Assembly (NCBI GenBank): GCA_009936825.1
Contig: JAACDV010000244.1
Location: 1-6,875, forward strand
Direction of reading: 5' to 3'
Length of the DNA stretch: 6,875 nt
From: Bacteroidota bacterium
GTDB taxonomy: Bacteria > Pseudomonadota > Alphaproteobacteria > Puniceispirillales > Puniceispirillaceae
In this document: positions 1 to 5,129 of the stretch, piece after piece
Layout of the letters: each line of letters starts with the position of its first letter
Position numbering within the stretch: the stretch's first letter is position 1
The notes under the pieces: generated by a model
The model's input: the letters and a program-made list of their open reading frames with translations, nothing else
The model's database searches: none
Told to the model about the DNA's origin: nothing
Position numbers and translations under genes: made by a program

Positions 1-873
1 GATGTCATCTTCATTTTGAATCGTTATTTTTCAATCATGCGCGAGATTATAATTCGTCATGGGGGGGAAATTAATAACTATATTGGCGATGCCATACTCG
101 CAATTTTTGGATTAAAAGAATCCAGGCAGCAAGCGCTGAGGGCGGTGAGTGCCGGGCTGGAAATGACCCGCGCAATGGATGACTTCAAATCCTATTTAAA
201 AACAGCGTATGGCCGGGATTTTGATATCAGGGTTGGCATTCACTTCGGGGAAGTTATTTTTGGGTCTGTTGGATTGGGGGACGATAAAAAAGTCACGGTA
301 ATCGGAGACACCGTAAATACTGCTAGCCGAATTGAGGCAATCAACAAGGAATCTGGCACCAGACTTTTAATTTCTGAAACCGTTTATGAGCAGGTCAAAG
401 ATGATGTGACTATCAGCAACTTTCTGCGGCTTAAACTTCGGGGCACCAGCAATTTAATCACGCTACATGAGGTTAGTGACGTGAATAGCTTTGCAGTCAA
501 ATTTGATGAAACGGAAACCAAAAAAATTATCGGGGACAAAACTTGGTATCGAACATTGCCGAAAAGTGAATTGGGCTTGGGCGAAAAGAAAAAATATGAA
601 CTCGAAAACATGGAAATACTCCTCATTAATCAAGGAGACATTTATGCAATTCAAAACCTTTGCCCGCATCTCGATTTGCCCTTGGATGTAGGTCAGTTAA
701 CCCAAAATGACACAATTTTATGCCCCTATCACAACAGTGAATTTTGCTTTAAGTCCGGGGACGTGAAGAGTTGGGTCGGCCAGTCGCCAGATGAACAATC
801 GGCGGAATGCAAGCCCCTGATTACAGTCGACGTTTATCAGGATGACGATTATGTCTGGGTAAGTACCGATTGA
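1..873 (+). CDS. Class III adenylate/guanylate cyclase with C-terminal Rieske [2Fe-2S] domain (5' partial)
   Basis: The reading frame is open from base 1, so the N-terminus lies outside the window; the TTG at 16 is internal to the conserved domain. Residues are numbered from window codon 1. Codons 1 to about 155 are the second half of a class III cyclase domain, which forms cyclic nucleotide from NTP. It shows the metal-binding GDA motif (Asp30), GIHFGEV, and VIGDTVNTASRIE, with the Asn106 and Arg110 that stabilise the transition state. The first metal Asp would lie upstream. The position that is Lys in classical adenylyl cyclases is Asn26 (NNYIGD), so ATP versus GTP cannot be decided. Codons about 178-290 form a Rieske ferredoxin-like domain: C221-P-H223, 17 residues, then C241-P-Y-H244, the full set of cluster ligands. 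No membrane segment is visible in this part, so it is probably cytosolic. The fusion suggests redox or oxygen control of cyclase output; that is inference. Domain assignment is very secure. Confidence 0.95.
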   Translation, partial: DVIFILNRYFSIMREIIIRHGGEINNYIGDAILAIFGLKESRQQALRAVSAGLEMTRAMDDFKSYLKTAYGRDFDIRVGIHFGEVIFGSVGLGDDKKVTVIGDTVNTASRIEAINKESGTRLLISETVYEQVKDDVTISNFLRLKLRGTSNLITLHEVSDVNSFAVKFDETETKKIIGDKTWYRTLPKSELGLGEKKKYELENMEILLINQGDIYAIQNLCPHLDLPLDVGQLTQNDTILCPYHNSEFCFKSGDVKSWVGQSPDEQSAECKPLITVDVYQDDDYVWVSTD

Positions 874-880
874 ATCGGTA
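864..880. repeat. Perfect inverted repeat with the cyclase stop codon as its loop
   Basis: Arms TACCGAT (864-870) and ATCGGTA (874-880) are exact reverse complements, and the three-base loop is the TGA stop codon of the cyclase-Rieske gene. The stem is 7 bp with mixed composition and no T-run follows on either strand, so it is not a classical intrinsic terminator. It could be a weak 3'-end structure or coincidence. Confidence 0.5.
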
Positions 881-885
881 ACCGG

Positions 886-914
886 TATCATGATGGTCGC
901 TATCATGATGGTCG
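886..914. repeat. 15-bp direct tandem repeat, two copies
   Basis: The unit tatcatgatggtcgc begins at 886 and again at 901; the second copy matches through 914 and ends with g instead of c at 915. It lies in the spacer between two convergent genes and encodes nothing. It looks like a recent short tandem duplication. Confidence 0.85.
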
Positions 915-919
915 GGCGA

Positions 920-954
920 ATTAGCCCTCTAGGCCGGATTAGCCGCTAGGCCGG
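920..954. repeat. Imperfect 17/18-bp tandem repeat, GC-rich
   Basis: attagccctctaggccgg (920-937) is followed directly by attagccgctaggccgg (938-954), which differs by one missing base and one substitution. It ends just before the aldehyde dehydrogenase stop codon (958-960 on the minus strand). The flanking GGGC/GCCC pair (914-917 and 924-927) could form a short hairpin around a 6-nt loop. There is no T-run, so a terminator role for either gene is unproven. Confidence 0.75.
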
Positions 955-957
955 TGT

Positions 958-2457
958 CTAGGTTTGTATCCAACCCGTTTTTAATTTTGTGTATTTATCA
1001 ATTGCATGAACCGATTTATCGGCGCCATGCCCTGATTGTTTATGCCCCGATAACGGCACGGTCACATCAGCCCCGCCATAGGTATTCACATGCACAATGC
1101 CGGCATCAATCTGGTTGATCATCCGGTGCGCGCGGCCAAGATTTGATGTCCATACCGCTGCCGACAAACCATAGATAGACTCATTCGCTATACGCACCGC
1201 ATCAGCCTCATCACGAAAGCGCATGACCCCCAGAACCGGACCAAACACTTCCTCACGCGCCAGTGCCATATCGGGCGTTACATCGGCAAAAACGGTTGGC
1301 GCCATATAAGTGCCGCCGGTGTCGGCTAGGATCTGATTGCCGCCAGTGGTTAGGCGCGCCCCGCCAGCCTTTGCCTGATCAACAAACCGTAAATTTTGCG
1401 CCAGTTGAGCGGGCGTTGCCACCGCCCCGCAATCGCTCGCAAGATCAAGCGGGTTACCGACGGTAATGCTGGCGGCATGCGCTGTAAGCTTTTCAACCAC
1501 CGCGTCATAGATTGCCTCTTGCACCAGCAATCTGGACGGTGCCACGCAGGTCTGGCCTGCATCACGGAACATCGCCGTGGCCGACACCGCGATGGCCTTA
1601 TCAAGATTTTCAGCATCATCAAAAATCACATTGGGTGATTTGCCGCCAAGTTCTAGATAGACGGGCTTCATGTTGCTCTCAGCCGAGGCCATTAACAACA
1701 GACGACCAACTGTGCCAGATCCTGTAAAGGTCAGCATATCAACATCCATATGCCGCGCCAACGGATCGCCAACGCCAACACCGCCGCCAGTTACCAGATT
1801 AAGCACGCCTTCGGGCAGACCAGCCTCATGAATTAATTCAACCAGCCGGATCAGCGATAATGACGCCACCTCAGACGGCTTGAGAACAATTGAATTGCCC
1901 ATTGCCAAAGCCGGCGCCAACTTCCACGCCCCAATCATCAGCGGAAAATTCCACGGCACGATAACACCGCAAACACCAATCGGCTCTCTTAGGATCATCG
2001 ATAAAACCGAGGGGTCTGTCGGGGTGATCTCGCCATTCACCTTATCAACCATCTCGGCGTAGAACCGGAAGGTCGCAGCAGCAGACCCGGATTCAGCCTT
2101 TCCAGCCATCACAATCTCACAGCCATTATCACGAACCCCCAGAACCGCAAGCTCGGTGGCATTCTTCTCGATAATATCGGCAATTCTATGCATGATGGAT
2201 TTGCGGGCGGCGGGCGGCATTGCCGACCAGACACCACTATCGAAACTGGCCCTGGCAGCGGCAACCGCGGCGTCCACATCGCCAGCGCTGCCCTCGGCGA
2301 TATTGGCCAGAGGTTTGCCATCAATCGGTGATGTCACCACTCGCATCTCGCCGGTCAGCGCAGGTGTTGCCTTGCCGCCAATCCAATGGCTGCGGTCAGT
2401 AATGCTTTGAGTGCGAAATTTGTCGATTGTTGCCTGATCCATTGAAATTATTCCCAT
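958..2457 (-). CDS. NAD(P)+-dependent aldehyde dehydrogenase, PuuC-like
   Basis: This is a full-length (499 aa) soluble aldehyde dehydrogenase, which oxidises an aldehyde to the carboxylate with NAD(P)+. Family landmarks appear in order: VPWNFP with Asn170 (oxyanion hole), KPSE (193-196, cofactor binding), FTGSGTVG (244-251), the general-base Glu269 in ELGGKSP, the nucleophile Cys304 in GQTC, and EEVFGPV (402-408). The C-terminal stretch (DVTVPLSGHKQSG, then DKYTKLKTGWI) resembles gamma-glutamyl-gamma-aminobutyraldehyde dehydrogenase PuuC of the putrescine pathway, but no polyamine genes are adjacent, so the substrate stays open. Start choice: the ATG at 2457 has no ribosome site, whereas an in-frame ATG at 2442 (494 aa) follows GGGA by 9 nt, so the shorter start may be the real one. 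It is transcribed divergently from the hydroxylase gene and convergently with the cyclase gene. Confidence 0.95.
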   Translation of the reverse strand: MGIISMDQATIDKFRTQSITDRSHWIGGKATPALTGEMRVVTSPIDGKPLANIAEGSAGDVDAAVAAARASFDSGVWSAMPPAARKSIMHRIADIIEKNATELAVLGVRDNGCEIVMAGKAESGSAAATFRFYAEMVDKVNGEITPTDPSVLSMILREPIGVCGVIVPWNFPLMIGAWKLAPALAMGNSIVLKPSEVASLSLIRLVELIHEAGLPEGVLNLVTGGGVGVGDPLARHMDVDMLTFTGSGTVGRLLLMASAESNMKPVYLELGGKSPNVIFDDAENLDKAIAVSATAMFRDAGQTCVAPSRLLVQEAIYDAVVEKLTAHAASITVGNPLDLASDCGAVATPAQLAQNLRFVDQAKAGGARLTTGGNQILADTGGTYMAPTVFADVTPDMALAREEVFGPVLGVMRFRDEADAVRIANESIYGLSAAVWTSNLGRAHRMINQIDAGIVHVNTYGGADVTVPLSGHKQSGHGADKSVHAIDKYTKLKTGWIQT

Positions 2458-2472
2458 AAGAAAAGTGCGAAA

Positions 2473-2486
2473 AGGGTTTTTGCGTT
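2473..2486. repeat. Direct repeat copy 1 in divergent promoter region
   Basis: The 14-mer agggtttttgcgtt occurs here and, identically and in the same orientation, at 2612-2625. Similarity extends loosely on both sides (ga-aaggg versus ga-gaggg; tagtcgg versus gaatcgg). This copy is 15 bp from the upstream ATG of the aldehyde dehydrogenase, so it would lie in or near that gene's 5' untranslated region. It is a candidate regulator-binding site; the protein is unknown. Confidence 0.5.
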
Positions 2487-2573
2487 GTTAGTCGGAAATA
2501 GCGTAACACATTAAGAAAACCGTGCCTAACCGGCTGTATCAGGAGCGCGAACCGGCGGCGAGATATCACCCTG

Positions 2574-2603
2574 TTGACCAATTTTTGTTGCAGGTCATTT
2601 AGA
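2574..2603 (+). promoter_or_regulatory. Candidate sigma-70-type promoter for the hydroxylase gene
   Basis: TTGACC (2574-2579) matches the -35 consensus at five of six positions. With an 18-bp spacer it is followed by TTTAGA (2598-2603), a weak -10 element. Transcription would start near 2610, giving a leader of about 35 nt that includes the second 14-bp repeat copy. This is a pattern match only. Confidence 0.35.
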
Positions 2604-2611
2604 TTTCTGAG

Positions 2612-2625
2612 AGGGTTTTTGCGTT
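2612..2625. repeat. Direct repeat copy 2, upstream of the hydroxylase gene
   Basis: This second copy of agggtttttgcgtt starts 139 bp from the first. It lies just downstream of the candidate promoter and 20 bp before the hydroxylase ATG. A bound protein here could act as a roadblock, or the repeat could act in the leader RNA. The paired placement next to both divergent genes suggests shared control. Confidence 0.5.
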
Positions 2626-2645
2626 AGAATCGGCGAGGAAGGGCA

Positions 2646-3668
2646 ATGTCCGAAAACATCAAAAATGCCAAAGTTCCCTCGGGCAGAGACACGGCGTCAT
2701 CCGGCGGTGGAACAGGTGAGTGGCACTTTTCTCCAGACTTACCGGTCACGAATAACCCGCTGTTTGAGTGGCCGCTTGATGCACGCCGTATCGCTGCCTA
2801 TTACCGCGATTACTGGCTGACCATCTCTGAAGTTTCAATCTTTCTGGCTCTGGCGGTTTTTGGCTGGATATTTTTAAACGACCATCTTGGGGATATGAGC
2901 GTTTTCTCGGCGCAGTGGATTGGGGTTATCTATGCGTTTAATCTGTCAATAACATTGATTTTTGCTGGTGGGTTTCACCTGTTTTTCTACCGGCTGCGAA
3001 TACAGGGCGATAACCGAAAATATGTATCGCAATTCGGGCATCGCGGCGGCGGGCGCTTTACCTTTGGGCGGCAGGTCTATGACAATATGTTCTGGACGTT
3101 GGCTAGCGGGGTCACCATTTGGACCGGCTATGAGGTGTTTTTGCTGTGGGCGCATGCAAATAGCTGGATGCCGGGGATTAGCCCTATCACCAACCCGGTG
3201 CAATTCAGCCTGATCGCTTTTGTCACCGGCATTTGGGTGGCCTTTCATTTTTACTGGGGGCACCGGCTTCTTAATATGGGGCCGCTTTATCGCTATTTTC
3301 ATTCGCTGCATCACCGCAATGTCAATGTCGGGCCATGGTCGGGAATTTCAATGCATCCGGTTGAACATGTAATTTATTTCAGTTCGTTACTGATCCATCT
3401 TATTGTACCATCTCATCCGATTTTGATCATGTTTCACGGCTATATGCTGTCGCTCTCGGCGATTTTTGGTCATACCGGTTTTCATGATTTACTGATTGGC
3501 GACCGGCCGCGAATGCAGCTTGGTCATTTTCATCATCAGCTTCATCACCGGTATTTTGAATGTAATTATGGCAGCGTCGATTTCCCGCTGGATGTGTGGT
3601 TCAAAACGTTTCATGACGGCACTGCCCAAGGGCGCAAACGCCTGAAATCACGGCTTGGGCTGCGTTGA
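2646..3668 (+). CDS. Sterol desaturase / fatty acid hydroxylase family membrane diiron enzyme
   Basis: This 340-aa integral membrane protein has the histidine clusters that bind a di-iron centre in the fatty acid hydroxylase superfamily: H201-x4-H206, H219-x2-H222-H223, H237-x3-H241, H276-x3-H280 and H297-x2-H300-H301. The family uses O2 to hydroxylate or desaturate lipids such as sterols, fatty acids, carotenoids or alkylglycerols. Hydrophobic segments lie around residues 56-77, 88-116, 148-169, 184-204 and 242-275. The first 50 residues are hydrophilic and low in complexity, presumably cytoplasmic. The start is well supported: GAGGAAGGG sits 2-10 nt before the ATG. The substrate cannot be read from sequence. 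Two small plus-strand genes follow, but 76 bp or more separate each, so an operon is uncertain. The divergent aldehyde dehydrogenase could process a lipid-derived aldehyde; that is speculation. Confidence 0.93.
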   Translation: MSENIKNAKVPSGRDTASSGGGTGEWHFSPDLPVTNNPLFEWPLDARRIAAYYRDYWLTISEVSIFLALAVFGWIFLNDHLGDMSVFSAQWIGVIYAFNLSITLIFAGGFHLFFYRLRIQGDNRKYVSQFGHRGGGRFTFGRQVYDNMFWTLASGVTIWTGYEVFLLWAHANSWMPGISPITNPVQFSLIAFVTGIWVAFHFYWGHRLLNMGPLYRYFHSLHHRNVNVGPWSGISMHPVEHVIYFSSLLIHLIVPSHPILIMFHGYMLSLSAIFGHTGFHDLLIGDRPRMQLGHFHHQLHHRYFECNYGSVDFPLDVWFKTFHDGTAQGRKRLKSRLGLR

Positions 3669-3699
3669 TAACCGTCTCCTGTGCATAGTTTTTTCCCTC

Positions 3700-3730
3700 G
3701 TTTCAAATTAGGGTTTCAAATTAGGGTTTC
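3700..3730. repeat. 13-bp tandem repeat, two and a half copies
   Basis: gtttcaaattagg occurs at 3700-3712 and 3713-3725, followed by the partial copy gtttc (3726-3730). It lies in the spacer between the hydroxylase and the cysteine-rich gene, just before the ribosome site of the latter. It is a clear short tandem duplication with no evident coding role. Confidence 0.85.
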
Positions 3731-3744
3731 CAAAAGGTGTTTTT

Positions 3745-3978
3745 ATGGTTGAGCTAGGCCAATCCGCATCATCGCAGCAAAGGGAAGAAGGCGGCTCCAA
3801 GGCTGAGCCAAACCCCATGCAATCAATGGCGCGATGTCTGGCGTGCGGGCAGCCTGAAAATATTATCTGGGTTCATGGGCATGGGCAGTGCGCGCATTGC
3901 CATATGAATGTGATGCCGTGCTGTGACGGCGAGGTTTGCGCCCCCGACCCAGATGATCCAAAAGATCGGGGCAGCTGA
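3745..3978 (+). CDS. Small cysteine-rich, zinc-ribbon-like protein of unknown function
   Basis: This 77-aa protein has a disordered, polar N-terminus (1-27: Ser, Gln, Glu and Lys rich) and a compact cysteine-rich core: C31-x2-C34, C49-x2-C52, C59-C60 and C65, with His44, His46, His51 and His53 in between. Two CxxC knuckles 14 residues apart are typical of a structural zinc ribbon; an Fe-S site is less likely but possible. The C-terminus is acidic (DPDDPKD). There is no signal peptide or membrane segment. AAGGTG sits 5 nt before the ATG, a good ribosome site, which supports this start over the internal ATGs at residues 25 and 28. I do not recognise the family. The dense Cys/His pattern and the ribosome site make it a real gene rather than chance. 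Confidence 0.75.
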   Translation: MVELGQSASSQQREEGGSKAEPNPMQSMARCLACGQPENIIWVHGHGQCAHCHMNVMPCCDGEVCAPDPDDPKDRGS

Positions 3979-3999
3979 AATAAATGACGTAAATTCGGC

Positions 4000-4027
4000 T
4001 TGCGTCACGGTGCTTACGGGGTATAAA
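4000..4027 (+). promoter_or_regulatory. Candidate promoter for the 32-aa membrane peptide
   Basis: TTGCGT (4000-4005), a 16-bp spacer, and TATAAA (4022-4027) resemble -35 and -10 elements. Transcription would begin near 4034, leaving a short leader before the ATG at 4061. This is a pattern match only, but the position is sensible for an independently transcribed small gene. Confidence 0.35.
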
Positions 4028-4060
4028 AGGCGGAGTTATCATACCGCATGGGAGTTCATC

Positions 4061-4159
4061 ATGAACGCAAATATTGGATTGATTCTGGTTATAGGTTTTC
4101 CGCTTGCACTTTGCCTCACTCTATGGATTTTTGGCAAAGTTTCAGTTCGTCCCGACTAA
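4061..4159 (+). CDS. 32-aa single-span membrane peptide
   Basis: The peptide is short: polar MNAN, then an uninterrupted hydrophobic stretch over about residues 5-24 (GLILVIGFP...LTLWIF), then a basic/acidic tail GKVSVRPD. This fits one membrane helix with the C-terminus on the cytoplasmic side. The ribosome site GGGAG, 6 nt before the ATG at 4061, is strong, and a candidate promoter lies upstream. The frame is also open back to an ATG at 3923, but that version overlaps the cysteine-rich gene and lacks the strong ribosome site. Small peptides of this shape often act as accessory subunits of membrane complexes (CydX, for example); no such partner is identified here. The last codons (CCC GAC TAA) are the start of a 16-bp tandem repeat. 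Function unknown. Confidence 0.6.
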   Translation: MNANIGLILVIGFPLALCLTLWIFGKVSVRPD

Positions 4160-4228
4160 TCACCTACCCGACTAATCACCTACCCGACTAATCACCTACC
4201 CGACTAATCACATACCCGACTAATCACA
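4151..4228. repeat. 16-bp tandem repeat array, five copies
   Basis: The unit cccgactaatcaccta starts at 4151, 4167, 4183, 4199 and 4215. The first three copies are identical, the fourth has one change (a for c at position 14), and the fifth is truncated after 14 bases with that same change. The array has no spacers, so it is not CRISPR. It begins inside the final codons of the 32-aa peptide gene, so each unit carries a copy of its TAA. Because 16 is not a multiple of three, these TAAs fall in all three forward frames. The array fills most of the spacer between two convergent genes. Confidence 0.95.
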
Positions 4229-4244
4229 AAATTAAGTTAAGAAA

Positions 4245-4664
4245 TTATTCTGTTTGAGTGAGGGCTTTTCCCCCAGCCTCAAAAGCTAGCGTCACGCATT
4301 TATGGCGATTGCGAATGGCGCGTACCGGTTCAAACTTTTCCATTCCCAGCGCAGGTTTTGCGGCATCACCGTCGCTCAGCCAGTCCTTAAAGTCTTGGCG
4401 CAAATCAGTAATTTCTTTGGGAAGGAGGCCCTGTGATAGCGTCAAAAAAAGACCGGCACCCGCCTCACACAGCGCGCAGCCCCGTACCACGGTGCTGGCT
4501 TTTTCAATTTTTCCTTCATTAAGCAATAGCCTGATCTCAACCTGATCGCCGCAGGTCGGGTTCATTAGCGTGGCATGATGCGTGAATGTTTCCAGCGACA
4601 CCGAGGCCCGCGCTGATTTGGCAAGCATCAAAATCTGATCTTGATAGATTGCATCCATAATCAC
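4245..4664 (-). CDS. SufU/IscU-like iron-sulfur cluster scaffold protein
   Basis: This 139-aa soluble protein belongs to the NifU N-terminal (IscU/SufU) fold. It has the three conserved ligand cysteines and their contexts: C38 in NPTCGD (with Asp40), C63 in RGCALC, and C123 in RHKCV. An extra Cys66 sits where family members usually have a small residue or Ser. The family assembles or relays Fe-S clusters, or in SufU relays sulfur at a zinc site. Its length and the insert between the second and third cysteines are closer to SufU than to short IscU. No suf, isc or nif partner is next to it, so it is an orphan here. The start is either the GTG at 4664 or the ATG at 4658 (137 aa); a weak GGGCGG precedes the ATG. 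The upstream small membrane-protein gene on the same strand, 60 bp away, could share its transcript. Confidence 0.9.
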   Translation of the reverse strand: MIMDAIYQDQILMLAKSARASVSLETFTHHATLMNPTCGDQVEIRLLLNEGKIEKASTVVRGCALCEAGAGLFLTLSQGLLPKEITDLRQDFKDWLSDGDAAKPALGMEKFEPVRAIRNRHKCVTLAFEAGGKALTQTE

Positions 4665-4724
4665 CGCCCAGCAGGATGTGCCTGATAAGTTTTAGAGGTA
4701 TCGGGCCGCTCAACTAAAGGCAAG

Positions 4725-4855
4725 TTAGCCAGCGTTAATGACCAGCAATGCTACGCCGGCAGCCGCAGCGATATATGTCACAATGACCAGCCAGTGAAGG
4801 CGGTTATAGATATTTTCTTCTGGCACATTGTCCGGACGAGTTTTTGCGCTGCCAT
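4725..4855 (-). pseudogene. Small single-span membrane protein gene with a one-base frameshift in an A5 run
   Basis: A minus-strand ATG at 4855 is preceded by AGGGA at an 8-nt spacing, a good ribosome site. As written, the frame gives 25 residues and stops at 4778-4780. Adding one A to the five-A run (T5 at 4841-4845 on the plus strand) yields 43 residues ending at the TAA at 4725. The N-terminus is then polar (KTRPDNVPEENIYNRL), followed by a clean membrane helix at about residues 22-41 (WLVIVTYIAAAAGVALLVI). The downstream frame has no ATG of its own, only a GTG at residue 11 without a clear ribosome site. Possible explanations are a sequencing or assembly error in the homopolymer, a real mutation, phase variation, or -1 ribosomal slippage on CAA AAA, which would give the same protein. 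I do not recognise the family. Confidence 0.55.
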
Positions 4856-4989
4856 GGTTCTGTTCCCTGAAATCTTTGTGCGATGGATTCGCTGACGGCC
4901 CCCTACAAGACCGCGCTCACCTTATGTCGCGATCAGAAAAAATTCAACCTGAGAGATAGGTCATTCAGCGATTTTTTCAGGGGTGATTT

Positions 4990-5103
4990 ATGCGGGTCTT
5001 TAAAACCGCAATTTGGGGGCGGCGCGTAGGGCTGCCAACAAAACAGATATTTTTCGATAGGTTTGCCCCGATTCAGATTGAGTTAGTCGGGCCGCCGGAT
5101 TAA
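4990..5103 (+). CDS. Possible 37-aa leader ORF upstream of the Mrp operon
   Basis: An ATG at 4990 follows AGGGGTGA by 4 nt, a near-ideal ribosome site, and the frame runs 37 codons to the TAA at 5101-5103, which is 26 bp before mnhE. The product is basic in its first half (MRVFKTAIWGRRVGLPTK) and has no clear membrane helix, cysteines or known motif. It could be a small protein, a translated leader, or chance. The 4856-4989 stretch before it shows no gene; it must contain the promoters of both the leftward and rightward units, but I find no convincing consensus pair. Confidence 0.35.
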   Translation: MRVFKTAIWGRRVGLPTKQIFFDRFAPIQIELVGPPD

Positions 5104-5129
5104 AGTAGTTGCCGAATGGGGGAAAGCAG

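Noticed and set aside
2396..2581. Minus-strand ORF of 61 codons in the divergent intergenic region
   Set aside because: It overlaps the start of the aldehyde dehydrogenase gene, lacks a ribosome site and has no recognisable features.
2946..3314. Antisense ORF of 122 codons inside the hydroxylase gene
   Set aside because: It lies fully opposite a gene with conserved metal-binding motifs and has no family features or ribosome site; it is a codon-usage shadow.
3985..4007. TGACG ... CGTCA inverted pair upstream of the 32-aa gene as an operator
   Set aside because: There are only 5-bp arms with a 13-bp gap and no second copy; this is expected by chance.
3923..4159. A longer 78-aa reading of the small membrane-peptide frame
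   Set aside because: It would overlap the cysteine-rich gene by 56 bp and lacks a ribosome site, whereas the internal ATG at 4061 has a strong one; residues before it show no recognisable protein features.
4151..4228. The regular array as a CRISPR
   Set aside because: Units are 16 bp, directly adjacent and without unique spacers; no cas gene is present.
4936..4978. Inverted repeat GAAAAAAT / ATTTTTTC as a terminator
   Set aside because: The arms are A/T only, 8 bp long and 27 nt apart, so the stem would be unstable; it is more likely to reflect A/T-rich intergenic composition.
5109..5129. Upstream TTG start for mnhE
   Set aside because: There is no Shine-Dalgarno sequence before 5109; the TTG at 5130 has GGGGGA at the right distance and gives the usual N-terminus.
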